A DNA stretch of 64,000 bases from Ruegeria sp. EL01 (GTDB lineage Bacteria; Pseudomonadota; Alphaproteobacteria; Rhodobacterales; Rhodobacteraceae): the NCBI RefSeq assembly GCF_900313035.1, contig NZ_OMPS01000038.1, positions 62,001 through 126,000 on the forward strand, read 5' to 3'. A model generated the notes under the pieces. That model was not told the DNA's origin and ran no database searches. It saw only the letters and a program-made list of their open reading frames with translations. Shown here piece after piece: positions 18,633 through 27,662 of this stretch. The position numbers and the translations under genes are program-made. Position 1 is the stretch's first letter. The number at the start of each line of letters is the position of its first letter.

Positions 18633-19871
18633 ATGCCCAACCCGCTTACACTGGCGACTTCCATACCGATAGCGCCGAACAAACCCGATGCTGGCCAAAG
18701 AGAAAACCGCGATTCCGAAGGGGCGACAAGCTTCCAGGACGTTCTGAATCAAGAGGACGTTCCAACGGAACAAGGGGCTGAGACTGCTGAAACTCCGGAA
18801 GCAGAGGCTGCGGAAGAAACCGCCGGCCCTGACGTTGAAGCGACCCAACCTTTGCCGTCTGAGCAACTGGTTGAAAGTCACTCATCACGGCCAATACAGG
18901 TCGCAGAAGGCACCGCCACAGCACCGCTGGTCACCGATGGCACCTCCAATGTCTCTCCAACGCCCGCTGAAACACGCGAGGTCGCCAATCGTCAGGCAAA
19001 TAACGAAAACAAAGGGCAACATCCGATTTTGGGCGGGGATAGTCATTCACATCAAAGCATACCGCCAAGGACAACGCCCGTTCTGTCTGATGGAAAAAAT
19101 GCAAGTAGCCCATCGCGCGTGGTACATGAACCTGAAATCATTCGTTCGGACGCAGTTGCAATTGCTCAAAAGGCGCAATCCGTGAGGCCAGAACCCAAAC
19201 CCGTTGTCGAGCCATCCGCGAAGATCTCACCAACTACCGAAGTTCCACATCACCCCCCTGTTCCTGCAGGCGTAAACGCCCGGCCTCAGACTCCGAAGCG
19301 TACTCCGGCTGTCACGCAGATGCAGTTGATTGCGGCGGCCAAGACCCAAGAACCAGGAGAGTTTCTGCGGACGGAAACAGCAGAAGGTCTATTTGCCGCC
19401 AGGGATGAAGCATTGCTTCAGACCCCTCGCGATTCGGTGCCTCAACTGAGTTCACCATCAGCAACTGTGCGTGGCGAAATCGCCCGGGCTATCGCTGGCC
19501 AACTGGCCGCTGCCATCCAGTCTCGACCCGGGTCAGGGGCGATTGAAATCACGCTGAACCCAGAAGAACTGGGCCGGGTCTCCATCGTGTTGAATGGTCG
19601 AGAAGACGGTTTGCACATGACAATTGCCGCAGAGCGCCCTGAGACGCTGGATCTAATGCGGCGACATATTGCAACGCTGACGGCAGAGTTTCAGAAACTG
19701 GGATATGGTGAGATGTCTTTTGATCTGGGCACCTCGTCAGATCCGCACCATCAAAGCACGGGTTCACGGGCTGGATCTCTTTTCGAACCGACAGCGGAAG
19801 AAAATGACAGTCGAACCGATCCCGTTCTGCGGCGCACTGCCCTGGGCAGGGGCATTGATATGAGGCTTTGA
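18633..19871 (+). CDS. fliK: Flagellar hook-length control protein FliK
   Basis: 412 residues. The N-terminal two thirds are low-complexity, rich in P, E, T, A and Q, as expected for a flexible molecular ruler. The C-terminal Flg_hook domain (about residues 280-375) has the signature GAIEITLNPEELGRVSI and the helix DLMRRHIATLTAEFQKLG. FliK is secreted and switches export from hook to filament subunits. The start at 18633 is chosen for GGAG six bases upstream; an ATG at 18594 lacks a ribosome site. flgD follows after 3 bases. Confidence 0.9.
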   Translation: MPNPLTLATSIPIAPNKPDAGQRENRDSEGATSFQDVLNQEDVPTEQGAETAETPEAEAAEETAGPDVEATQPLPSEQLVESHSSRPIQVAEGTATAPLVTDGTSNVSPTPAETREVANRQANNENKGQHPILGGDSHSHQSIPPRTTPVLSDGKNASSPSRVVHEPEIIRSDAVAIAQKAQSVRPEPKPVVEPSAKISPTTEVPHHPPVPAGVNARPQTPKRTPAVTQMQLIAAAKTQEPGEFLRTETAEGLFAARDEALLQTPRDSVPQLSSPSATVRGEIARAIAGQLAAAIQSRPGSGAIEITLNPEELGRVSIVLNGREDGLHMTIAAERPETLDLMRRHIATLTAEFQKLGYGEMSFDLGTSSDPHHQSTGSRAGSLFEPTAEENDSRTDPVLRRTALGRGIDMRL

Positions 19872-19874
19872 AGC

Positions 19875-20537
19875 ATGATCAATCCAACTCAGGCCGCGCA
19901 ACACGCGGCGCAGAATCAGTCTGCTGGGAAATCGCAGACATCTGCTGTGACATCGGATTTTGAGACGTTTTTGCTGATGATGACCACGCAAGCTCAAAAT
20001 CAGGATCCTTTGGAACCGATGGATTCGTCAGACTATGCATCACAGCTTGCGCAGTTTTCGATGGTTGAACAACAGGTGAAGACGAATGACCTGTTGTCTG
20101 CGTTGGCAACCGCCATGGGTAACGTCAACCTGGATGAATTGGCCAGTTGGGTTGGCATGGACGTTCGGTCCGCATCGGCTTTTCACTTCGATGACGAACC
20201 GGTCACCCTGTTCACCGAACCCAATCCCAAAGCGGACAAGACAACTCTGGTGATCCGCGATGAAGAGGGCACTGTCATTGACCGCATCACCGTGCCCGTA
20301 GCCGACACGGAATTTGTCTGGGCCGGTACGGATTCGGCTGGCAACCCTCTGGCGTCAGGGACCTATTCGGCAACGCTGGAAAGCTATGAAAACGGGAAAC
20401 TACTGTCTGAGAAACTGGCGTCGTCTTATCAGCGTGTCATCGAAGCACAGGCCGGCGATGATGCTGTTGTTTTGACTCTGGAAGGCGGTCTGGAGATATT
20501 GGCAACAAAGGTCACGGCGATCCGAACAGGCGCTTGA
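19875..20537 (+). CDS. flgD: Flagellar hook assembly protein FlgD
   Basis: Hook cap scaffold, 220 residues. The FlgD N-terminal motif is clear: DFETFLLMMTTQAQNQDPLEPMD followed by YASQLAQFSMVEQQ. A compact C-terminal half with FlgD Ig-like features follows (WAGTDSAGNPLASGTY). It is only 3 bases after fliK and both belong to the same operon, which is the normal partnership for hook growth and length control. It has no signal peptide, consistent with export by the flagellar type III system. Confidence 0.95.
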   Translation: MINPTQAAQHAAQNQSAGKSQTSAVTSDFETFLLMMTTQAQNQDPLEPMDSSDYASQLAQFSMVEQQVKTNDLLSALATAMGNVNLDELASWVGMDVRSASAFHFDDEPVTLFTEPNPKADKTTLVIRDEEGTVIDRITVPVADTEFVWAGTDSAGNPLASGTYSATLESYENGKLLSEKLASSYQRVIEAQAGDDAVVLTLEGGLEILATKVTAIRTGA

Positions 20538-20562
20538 TCTGTGGGGCCGGACGGGCCAAACC

Positions 20563-21459
20563 TTGGCAACTTCCGACTCGCCAGAAGAATTGGTACCGCC
20601 TCTGTCCGACCTGTCCTCACCACCTCCCGGCCTTGTGCAACAGCTTCGAACTCAGGGGCTGGTCGTTACGGGCGCGCGGTTTGAAACACTGTATGGCGGG
20701 CGTACCAATCAAGTTTGGAAGGTTCTTGGGGGTGATGGTGACAAAGTTCTGAAGCTGTACCAAACAACTCTTAGAAACCCGCTGTTCCGAAACGATGCGG
20801 AACTGGAGGCGCGGTGCCTAAAGGCACTCGAGTATTCTGGCTTCGTGCCACGTTTGCGGGCGACCGGCCAGCACCAGAACGATCATTGGGTCTTTTATGA
20901 CCACGCGCCTGGATCACCCTGGCGGGAACGTCCTGAACCTGTCGCCGAATTGCTGCGAAAGTTACATTCGCATCCGGCCTTGAAGGTCGCCCCGGAGGGG
21001 TGCAACGGCAGCGTTGATCTCGCGTCGCATGGCCAAAAGATACTGGATGGGTGCGCATCAGAAACCCGCCTCAAGCTGATCGAATTGCGCCCTGCGCATA
21101 CGGTACCTCCGACCAACCGAACATGCCTGATCCACGGCGACCCCGTGGCCGGGAACATTCTTGTGGCCGAAAGCGGGCTAACCTTGATTGACTGGCAATG
21201 TCCGGCTGTAGGTGACCCTTGCGAAGACATCGCCTTGTTTCTTTCACCCGCCATGCAGCGCCTATACCGAGGTGCACCTTTGAGCGCCAAGGAGATCGAC
21301 CGGTTTCTGTCTTCCTACGAGCACCCCAGCATTATCGCGCGTTTCGAATCCCTACGCCCATGGTTTGCATGGCGTATGGCGGCCTATTGCCTGTGGCGGG
21401 TCGAGAACGGCGCCACCGATTATTCGGAAGGGTTACGGTTGGAAATGGAGACGCTGTGA
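20563..21459 (+). CDS. Aminoglycoside/choline phosphotransferase-family kinase
   Basis: 298-residue kinase-fold protein. The catalytic loop reads HGDPVAGNILV and the metal-binding segment LIDWQCPAVGDPCEDIA, both standard in the APH/choline kinase family. The N-terminal lobe has a GGRTNQVWKV nucleotide loop. The substrate is unknown; choline, ethanolamine, sugar and aminoglycoside kinases share this pattern, and the location gives no strong hint. The start is TTG at 20563, 25 bases after flgD; a GTG at 20635 is an alternative. Its stop lies 12 bases from the convergent FAD oxidase stop. Confidence 0.8.
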   Translation: MATSDSPEELVPPLSDLSSPPPGLVQQLRTQGLVVTGARFETLYGGRTNQVWKVLGGDGDKVLKLYQTTLRNPLFRNDAELEARCLKALEYSGFVPRLRATGQHQNDHWVFYDHAPGSPWRERPEPVAELLRKLHSHPALKVAPEGCNGSVDLASHGQKILDGCASETRLKLIELRPAHTVPPTNRTCLIHGDPVAGNILVAESGLTLIDWQCPAVGDPCEDIALFLSPAMQRLYRGAPLSAKEIDRFLSSYEHPSIIARFESLRPWFAWRMAAYCLWRVENGATDYSEGLRLEMETL

Positions 21460-21471
21460 CTTGGCAAGGTC

Positions 21472-22773
21472 TCAAAGATCGGCAAGCGCCAAAGCAGCGT
21501 AAGCGGGCGGCATGATCGCACGGCGCCAACGCCCAAAGGGAAACCGCCCCGGAGTCTGTGTCATCGGCACGGGCAAGTTGCTGTCTTGCCCCAACGCCAT
21601 GCGCGCCAGCGCCCTCCCACAATACGACCCCATGGCAACACCATTTCCATGGTAGGCAAAGCCAGCAAGCAGTCCGGCCCGCCCCGGCACCGGGCCAACA
21701 AACGGTAGCAACCCACGTGACATGCACACCATACCCGACCAGATATGAGTGGCTTCGACACGTGACCATTCGGGGAACATGCGTCGGAAATCCTGTTGCA
21801 CTTTTCGCCGAATTGCGACCTCGGTGCGGGGCGAGGATCGCAGCCCGCCCCGCATACCGAACAGAAAACGCCCGTCCGGCATCAGGCGAAAGTAATGCAG
21901 CAGGTTTCGGGTATCATAGGACATCTGATTCGAAGTCCATCCCTGCGCTAACTGTTCTGCCCGGCCTAGGGGTCGAGTCACCAGAACGGTGGATTGCGCA
22001 GGCATATAACGGCCGGACATCCAGGCTGGGACATCCTCGCTGGAATACCCGTTGGTACAGACAAGGACCTTTTCGGCTTTGACACGGCCGTTTGGTGTCT
22101 GCAGCACGAACCTTGGTCCGACCTTCTGTATGTTTACAACCGCGCTTTTTTGGAAGAATTCAACGCCTAGGGCCGCGGCGGCTTTTGCTATTCCGAAGAG
22201 GTATTTCCTTGGATTCAAACCAAATCCTACCGGCAGAGTGAGCCCCCCGTGGAACGATCCTCCGATGCCTATTCCGGCTAACTCGTTTTGCTCATGCAAA
22301 AGTCCCGATGCATCCGCGGTCCGGCGCAATTTTTCCATCGCCCGCGGGGAGTGAGCCAGCTGAGTTTCGCCTTTTGAATGGATATCTGCGTCGATTTTGT
22401 GCCTCGTCAACAGATCAGATACCAACTGAACGGCGCCCTGTTCGGCGCGGCCATAAGCCTGTGCTGCCGACTGCCCGAACCGGCGTGTTATCGTTTCGTG
22501 ATCAAGCTTTGACCCGCCCAGACAACAAAACCCGCCGTTGCGACCCGAGGCGCCCCAGCCTGGCGTTTCGGCTTCGAACACGGCAACGGAAGCTGCGCTT
22601 TCGGCGAGATGTAACGCAGCCGACACACCTGTGAAGCCGCCCCCAATGATAGCAACATCGACACTGGTATCACCCCAATGCTCCGACCAGTCCGGACTGT
22701 CGATGGTCTCATCCCACCAACATCCCTCGCGCGGTCCGGGACCGTAGGTGTAGTCTGGGAAAATCCGCCTCAT
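21472..22773 (-). CDS. FAD-dependent amine oxidase, gamma-glutamylputrescine oxidase-like
   Basis: 433-residue D-amino-acid oxidase fold enzyme. The FAD-binding GxGxxG motif reads IIGGGFTGVSAALHLAE near residues 43-58, followed by ASGRNGGF, and the C-terminal FAD block contains GLLAGFAYHGNGVAM. The overall pattern is that of PuuB-type gamma-glutamylputrescine oxidases. It overlaps potI by 4 bases and is the last gene of the Pot operon, supporting polyamine oxidation. No gamma-glutamylputrescine synthetase (PuuA) is present nearby, so the exact substrate is unproven. Confidence 0.82.
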   Translation of the reverse strand: MRRIFPDYTYGPGPREGCWWDETIDSPDWSEHWGDTSVDVAIIGGGFTGVSAALHLAESAASVAVFEAETPGWGASGRNGGFCCLGGSKLDHETITRRFGQSAAQAYGRAEQGAVQLVSDLLTRHKIDADIHSKGETQLAHSPRAMEKLRRTADASGLLHEQNELAGIGIGGSFHGGLTLPVGFGLNPRKYLFGIAKAAAALGVEFFQKSAVVNIQKVGPRFVLQTPNGRVKAEKVLVCTNGYSSEDVPAWMSGRYMPAQSTVLVTRPLGRAEQLAQGWTSNQMSYDTRNLLHYFRLMPDGRFLFGMRGGLRSSPRTEVAIRRKVQQDFRRMFPEWSRVEATHIWSGMVCMSRGLLPFVGPVPGRAGLLAGFAYHGNGVAMGSYCGRALARMALGQDSNLPVPMTQTPGRFPFGRWRRAIMPPAYAALALADL

Positions 22774-23588
22774 TCCGCGCGTTCTGCCGCCATTTCCTCT
22801 TGCCGTTGGCGCATCATGGCACGCTTGGTAACCAGCGATGCGGTAATCACGCCGACGGTGACAACCGCGATCATGATGGTTGAAAGCGCATTGATTTCAG
22901 GACTGACACCCAGACGCACCGCCGAGAAGATTTTGATCGGCAAAGTCGTGGCTGACGGGCCCGAGGTAAAGGACGCGATCACCAGATCATCCAGCGACAA
23001 GGTAAAGGCCAACAACCACCCTGAGATCACAGCAGGCGCAATGATTGGCAGGGTCACAAGGCGAAAAGCCTGAGCAGATGAACAGCCCAAATCCAAAGCA
23101 GCCTCTTCCAGCGACTGATCAAAGGTCACGAGGCGCGACGATACAACCACCGAAACAAAGCACATCGAGAACGTCGTATGCGCCAACACAATTGTCAGAA
23201 TACCCCGATCCAGACCAATCCCGATGAACAACAATAACAAGGACAGACCCGTAATCACTTCGGGCATCACCAGCGGAGCGTAGATCATGCCCGAGAAAAG
23301 CGTGCGGCCAAAGAACCGCCCGCCGCGCACCAACACATAAGCCGCTGCTGTGCCCAGAACAGTCGCCAGAGTGGAAGAGAACACCGCGACGCGTACAGTA
23401 ACCCATGCAGCATCCAGAAATGCTTCGTTCTGAACCAGTTCACCGTACCATTTGGTCGAGAACCCGGCCCAGACCGTGACCAGCTTGCTTTCGTTAAAGC
23501 TGAAGATGATCAGGATGATCATTGGAATATAGAGGAAGGCAAACCCCAGCGTCAGGGAAACCGTGTTGAACCAGCTCAACCTGTTCAT
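22770..23588 (-). CDS. potI: Putrescine/spermidine ABC transporter permease (PotI/PotC)
   Basis: 272 residues with six hydrophobic segments. The cytoplasmic EAA loop (EEAALDLGCSSAQAFRLVTLPIIAPAVISG) that contacts the ATPase is present. N-terminal WFNTVSLTLGFAFLYIPMIILIIFSFN is typical of PotI/PotC. It overlaps the FAD oxidase gene at its 3' end and potH at its 5' end by 4 bases each. Specificity is set by the binding protein and is inferred to be putrescine from the linked aminotransferase and oxidase. Confidence 0.92.
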   Translation of the reverse strand: MNRLSWFNTVSLTLGFAFLYIPMIILIIFSFNESKLVTVWAGFSTKWYGELVQNEAFLDAAWVTVRVAVFSSTLATVLGTAAAYVLVRGGRFFGRTLFSGMIYAPLVMPEVITGLSLLLLFIGIGLDRGILTIVLAHTTFSMCFVSVVVSSRLVTFDQSLEEAALDLGCSSAQAFRLVTLPIIAPAVISGWLLAFTLSLDDLVIASFTSGPSATTLPIKIFSAVRLGVSPEINALSTIMIAVVTVGVITASLVTKRAMMRQRQEEMAAERAE

Positions 23589-24475
23589 TGCTCGGCCTCC
23601 GTCTGCTTTTGCTGGTTACGTTGGAACAGAACGATCGGGATGATCAGGATCAGCAGAAGAACCACTGCAACGGCGCTTGCCACTGGCCAGTCCCGGTTCG
23701 AGAAGAATTCTTCCCACAACACTTTGCCGATCATCAATGTACCGGATCCACCCAGCAACGACGGGATGACGAATTCACCGATCACGGGGATCATCACAAG
23801 AAAACACCCGGCAATGATGCCCGGACGGGACAACGGGATTGTGACCAGCCAGAAGGCCTGCAAACGCGAACAGCCCAGATCTTCGGCAGCCTCGATCAGA
23901 GATCCATCCATCCGTTCAAGTGCCGAATAGATCGGTAGGATCATGAAAGGCAAATAGGTGTAGACGATGCCGATATAGACCGCGGTATTGGTGTTCAGAA
24001 TGGTCAGCGGGGTCGAAATTATGCCCGTCCAAAGCAGCAACTGGTTCAGGTACCCGCCCTCGCTGAGAATACCCATCCACGCGTAAACGCGGATCAGGAA
24101 CGAGGTCCAGAATGGCAAGATGACCAGCATCATCAGGGTTGGGCGCCATTCCTCCGGCGCGCGGGCCATGCCGTAAGCGATAGGGTAACCAACAATCAGC
24201 GTCAGAACAGTCGAGATCAGCGCAATCTTGACGCTGGACAGATAGGCTTTCCAATACAGGTCATCTTCTGTCAGCCAAACAAAGTTCTCCAAATCCAATT
24301 GGCTGAAAAACTCTCTGATACCAGCCCACCCCTGGGACAGATCAAGCGTTGGTGTGTAAGGCGGGATCGCAAGGGCCGTGTCCGACAGCGATATCTTCAG
24401 AACGATGAAGAATGGCACCATGAACAGGGCCAACAGCCAGACATACGGAACAGCAATCAGAAAGGCGCGGCGCAT
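23585..24475 (-). CDS. potH: Putrescine ABC transporter permease PotH
   Basis: 296 residues, six membrane segments, with an EAA loop EAAEDLGCSRLQAFWLVTIPLSRPGI. The N-terminus (MRRAFLIAVPYVWLLALFMVPFFIVLKIS) begins directly at the start ATG, which shares one base with the potG stop (TGATG). An upstream extension of the frame lies inside potG and is rejected. Pairs with potI in a heterodimeric permease of the inner membrane. Confidence 0.93.
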   Translation of the reverse strand: MRRAFLIAVPYVWLLALFMVPFFIVLKISLSDTALAIPPYTPTLDLSQGWAGIREFFSQLDLENFVWLTEDDLYWKAYLSSVKIALISTVLTLIVGYPIAYGMARAPEEWRPTLMMLVILPFWTSFLIRVYAWMGILSEGGYLNQLLLWTGIISTPLTILNTNTAVYIGIVYTYLPFMILPIYSALERMDGSLIEAAEDLGCSRLQAFWLVTIPLSRPGIIAGCFLVMIPVIGEFVIPSLLGGSGTLMIGKVLWEEFFSNRDWPVASAVAVVLLLILIIPIVLFQRNQQKQTEAEQ

Positions 24476-25602
24476 CAGTTCGCCAACAGAACCGCAGCCG
24501 TTGCTGTCCAGGACAGCCAGACCGGGTCTTCCCAAGTGAAGGATCGGCGCGAGATCCGGCGCGTATTGGCCGATTGCGCCTTGATGATTGTGCCATTTGT
24601 CAGTTCGACATAGTAGGTTGACAAGTTGCCCAGATAAGCGATGTCAATCACCTTGCCCTGAATGGCGTTTATGGCGTCTGCAGGCCTCTCGGATGAGATT
24701 GTCACCTTCTCGGGCCGGATCGCCAGATGGCACGATTGCCCTGTAGACAAATCCGTGGCTGAGGTCGCGGTTAACGGTGACTGCCCTTCGGCCCAGTCGA
24801 TCTGATAGGTTCCATCTTCGCCGGGCGTTGCACGGCCTTCAATGATGTTCACGTCACCGATGAAGTCGGCCACATATATCGAGTTTGGGCTTTCGTAGAT
24901 ACGATCCGGCGTGGCGACTTGTTTCAATTGCCCCTGATCCATTACCGCCACGCGGCTGGCAACGGTCATTGCCTCTTCCTGATCATGGGTCACAATCACA
25001 AAGGTGGTGCCAGTCTTTTCCTGGATGTCCATCAGTTCGAATTGCGTGTCTTGCCGCAGCTTCTTGTCCAGTGCGCCCAACGGTTCGTCCAGCAACAGCA
25101 GTTTGGGCGCTTTGGCCAGCGATCGTGCCAATGCAACACGCTGACGTTGCCCACCCGAAATCTGGTGCGGTTTGCGGCGAGCGAACTGCTCTAACCGCGT
25201 TAGGCGCAACATCTCTTCTACGCGGTCCTGAAGATCATGCTTGGGCATGTTGTCCCTGCGCAAACCAAACGCAATGTTGTCCCAGATGCTCAGATGCGGG
25301 AACAGGGCATAGGACTGGAACATCATGTTCACGGCGCGCTTGTTGGGCGGGATCGGATCAATGTCCTGGCCGCCCAGCAGAATGTGCCCTTCTGTCGGGG
25401 TCTCGAAACCCGCCAGCATCCGCATCATTGTGGTTTTCCCGCAGCCGGACGGCCCCAGCAGAGCAAAGAACTCACATTCGAAAATATCCAGTGACAGATT
25501 GTCGATCGCCGTAAAGCTTCCGAACCGCTTGGTCACATTTTGGAACTGGATCAATGGCTTCGCCTGTGGGTCTTCCCACGGCGCAAAAACGTCAGAGTTC
25601 AA
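24475..25602 (-). CDS. potG: Putrescine ABC transporter ATPase PotG
   Basis: 375 residues: an ABC domain with Walker A GPSGCGKTT, signature ISGGQRQRVALARSLA, Walker B LLLLDEPLGALD and switch THDQEEA, followed by a TOBE regulatory domain (about residues 290-365). It energises PotH/PotI. The frame starts with TTG at 25602; I find no in-frame ATG upstream, and the ribosome site is weak, so initiation may be low or coupled to potF translation. It lies after potF across 75 bases that hold a hairpin. Confidence 0.93.
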   Translation of the reverse strand: MNSDVFAPWEDPQAKPLIQFQNVTKRFGSFTAIDNLSLDIFECEFFALLGPSGCGKTTMMRMLAGFETPTEGHILLGGQDIDPIPPNKRAVNMMFQSYALFPHLSIWDNIAFGLRRDNMPKHDLQDRVEEMLRLTRLEQFARRKPHQISGGQRQRVALARSLAKAPKLLLLDEPLGALDKKLRQDTQFELMDIQEKTGTTFVIVTHDQEEAMTVASRVAVMDQGQLKQVATPDRIYESPNSIYVADFIGDVNIIEGRATPGEDGTYQIDWAEGQSPLTATSATDLSTGQSCHLAIRPEKVTISSERPADAINAIQGKVIDIAYLGNLSTYYVELTNGTIIKAQSANTRRISRRSFTWEDPVWLSWTATAAVLLAN

Positions 25603-25638
25603 AGCGGCCCCCGCATATCGGTCCGGACAGGAATTGCA

Positions 25639-25662
25639 CTGGGCGGCATCGAATCCGCCCAG
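25639..25662 (-). terminator. Intercistronic hairpin between potF and potG
   Basis: Perfect 8-base stem CTGGGCGG/CCGCCCAG with an 8-base loop, 15 bases after the potF stop, with no T run. Hairpins here commonly stabilise or attenuate the message so that the binding protein is made in excess over the ATPase and permeases; that role is inferred. Confidence 0.55.
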
Positions 25663-25677
25663 CGTCGAATGGTCAGA

Positions 25678-26763
25678 TCAAGTACCAGACTTGACCTTGG
25701 TCCAAAGACGAGTCACGACCCGCTGCACTTTCGCGGGATAAGGTGTCGTGATGTAGAGATTCTGCATCGTAGCATCATCTGGATAAATTGCCGGATCTCC
25801 GATCACGTCTTCCTCAAGAAACTCCTGGGACGCTTGGTTGCCGTTCGCGTAGTATACATAGTTCGACGCGGCAGCCATGTTGTTGGCGTCCAGAATGAAA
25901 TCAAGGAACTTATGCGCGCCTTCCGGATTCGGTGCATCTGCCGGAATGGCCATCTGGTCGAACCACATCAGCGATCCTTCGGCGAAGGCATGATATTCGA
26001 TCTCAACGCCATTTTCCGCTTCGGCTGCACGATCTCGTGCCTGAAGGATGTCGCCAGACCAGCCGACGGCCACGCAGATATCGCCGTTTGCCAACGCGTT
26101 AATGTACTCTGAGCTATGGAATTTCTGAATATGCGGCCGGACACTGGTCAGGACCGCTTCGGCCTTACCAATCACCTCTTTGTCGTGGCTGTCCGGATCC
26201 TCGCCAATGTATTGCAGAACCATCGGGATGATTTCCGCAGGCGCGTCCAGGAAATGCACCCCGCACGAGGCCAGCTTTTCCATATTCTCAGGCTTCAGGA
26301 CCAGATCCATGCTGTTCAAGACAACGTCATCGCCCAGCGCTTCTTTGACTTTGCCGACATTGACGCCAATCCCCGTCGTTCCCCACATGTAGTTGATGGA
26401 ATACGCGTTGTTCGGGTCGTAGCCCGCAGTGCGCTCCTGAATGACGTTCCACAGGTTGCCAGTGTTCGACAATTTCGACGAATCCAGCTCTTGGAAAGCA
26501 CCCGCTTGGATTTGGCGTTGTAGGAACGTACCGGAAGGCACCACCACGTCATAGCCCGAACCACCGGCGAGCATCTTGGTCTCAAGGACCTCGTTGCTGT
26601 CAAAAACATCATAGATCAGGGTCAGCCCCGACTCTTCCTCGAATTTGCTTAGCAGATCCTCGTCGATGTAGTCGGACCAGTTGTAAACACGCACCTCATC
26701 GGCAAAAGCCACCGATGTCCCCAATGCGACCACCGCTGTCAGCGTCAGCCTTTTGATTGTCAT
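25678..26763 (-). CDS. potF: Periplasmic putrescine-binding protein PotF
   Basis: 361 residues with a cleavable signal peptide (about 1-21, ending SVAFA) and a mature N-terminus DEVRVYNWSDYIDEDLL that is characteristic of PotF/PotD-type polyamine-binding proteins. Further family blocks are FDSNEVLETKMLAGGSGYDVVVPSG and GVEIEYHAFAEGSLMWFDQM. It captures the polyamine for PotGHI. The start has GGGAGAAG upstream. It is first in the operon and is divergent from the GntR-family regulator; an ATTTGATCAA element lies 45 bases upstream. Confidence 0.94.
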   Translation of the reverse strand: MTIKRLTLTAVVALGTSVAFADEVRVYNWSDYIDEDLLSKFEEESGLTLIYDVFDSNEVLETKMLAGGSGYDVVVPSGTFLQRQIQAGAFQELDSSKLSNTGNLWNVIQERTAGYDPNNAYSINYMWGTTGIGVNVGKVKEALGDDVVLNSMDLVLKPENMEKLASCGVHFLDAPAEIIPMVLQYIGEDPDSHDKEVIGKAEAVLTSVRPHIQKFHSSEYINALANGDICVAVGWSGDILQARDRAAEAENGVEIEYHAFAEGSLMWFDQMAIPADAPNPEGAHKFLDFILDANNMAAASNYVYYANGNQASQEFLEEDVIGDPAIYPDDATMQNLYITTPYPAKVQRVVTRLWTKVKSGT

Positions 26764-26807
26764 ATTCTTCTCCCTGCGAATGTACGGGTATTTTCCCGTT
26801 TTTTCGG

Positions 26808-26817
26808 ATTTGATCAA
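26808..26817. repeat. ATTTGATCA element 1 (possible operator upstream of potF)
   Basis: GGATTTGATCAA occurs here and again exactly 100 bases further at 26908, and ATTTGATCAT at 27616. TTGATCAA is a palindrome. This copy lies in the divergent potF/GntR promoter region, a plausible operator for the FCD regulator. Confidence 0.4.
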
Positions 26818-26894
26818 GTTTTGCGTTTTCCCCCGATCCAGCGTATGGTTTCACGAGGTCCGCCACCTGACAAGTCAGGGGTAGTCGAAATGGG

Positions 26895-27587
26895 ATGAAC
26901 CAATTGGATTTGATCAAAAATAAAGCATCTGTCACACCATCCGAGCGCGAGAAACGCCCGGCCCATGAACAGGTCTACCAAACTCTCAGATCACAAATCT
27001 TATTCGGAGAACTGGTCCCGGGTCAGCCTGTCACCATACAGGGTCTAACTGATTCGCTGGGTGTTGGCATGACCCCGGTACGTGAAGCGATTCGCAGGCT
27101 TATTTCGGACGGAGCATTGGTGTTTCAGGGCAATCGCCGGGTGAGCGTCCCCCTGTTGTCCACGGCTGACATCAAAGAGATGATATTTGCCAGAATATCA
27201 ATAGAATCAGAGCTTTCAAGGCGCGCCACAGCGAACCTACAGACGGTCGACATCGACCATCTGGAACGTATTGATCGCCATCTGGATCGGACAATCATCG
27301 ATGGGGACGTCAGTGGGTATCTACGTTTGAACCAAGCTTTTCACGAGACGCTTTATTCCCACGCGAACGCTCCGATCCTCAGTGATCTGGCGGAAAGACT
27401 GTGGCTCAGGTTTGGGCCGTCGCTGAGGGTTGTTTGCGGTCGCTTTGGCACGCAAAGCCTGCCGGATCGGCACAAGGATATTATCGCAGCTTTGCGCAAA
27501 GGGGATGCAGATCAGGCGGCCAAGGCAACTGCTCAGGACATCGAACAAGGGATGGAGCTGATGGCCGAAGCGCTTGCAGCTGTCTAG
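26895..27587 (+). CDS. GntR-family (FCD) transcriptional regulator
   Basis: 230 residues. A GntR winged helix lies at about residues 22-85 (QVYQTLRSQILFGELVPGQPVT, LTDSLGVGMTPVREAIRRL) followed by an all-helical FCD ligand-binding domain with its metal/ligand residues (DIKEMIFARISIE, LNQAFHETLYSHA, DRHKDIIAALRKGD). It is divergent from potF and followed in the same direction by the aminotransferase, so control of putrescine uptake and catabolism is likely. The ribosome site before ATG 26895 is weak. A possible operator repeat lies inside its own first codons at 26908. Confidence 0.88.
   Translation: MNQLDLIKNKASVTPSEREKRPAHEQVYQTLRSQILFGELVPGQPVTIQGLTDSLGVGMTPVREAIRRLISDGALVFQGNRRVSVPLLSTADIKEMIFARISIESELSRRATANLQTVDIDHLERIDRHLDRTIIDGDVSGYLRLNQAFHETLYSHANAPILSDLAERLWLRFGPSLRVVCGRFGTQSLPDRHKDIIAALRKGDADQAAKATAQDIEQGMELMAEALAAV
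26908..26917. repeat. ATTTGATCA element 2 (within regulator codons 5-8)
   Basis: Second copy of ATTTGATCAA, exactly 100 bases from the first, inside the N-terminal coding region of the GntR regulator. A binding site here could act as an autoregulatory roadblock; chance is not excluded. Confidence 0.3.
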
Positions 27588-27615
27588 CTCCATGCGATTC
27601 GATTGACAGCGCAAA

Positions 27616-27625
27616 ATTTGATCAT
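27616..27625. repeat. ATTTGATCA element 3 upstream of aminotransferase
   Basis: Third copy, ATTTGATCAT, 38 bases before the aminotransferase start. A related TTGTGATCGC follows directly, so the pair could form a two-part operator. Confidence 0.35.
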
Positions 27626-27662
27626 ATTGTGATCGCCAATCGCTTTTGCAGGAGACTCTCCG

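Noticed and set aside
24885..25514. 209-codon open frame antisense to potG
   Set aside because: Opposite a clear ABC ATPase with all motifs; high C, R and P content typical of shadow frames.
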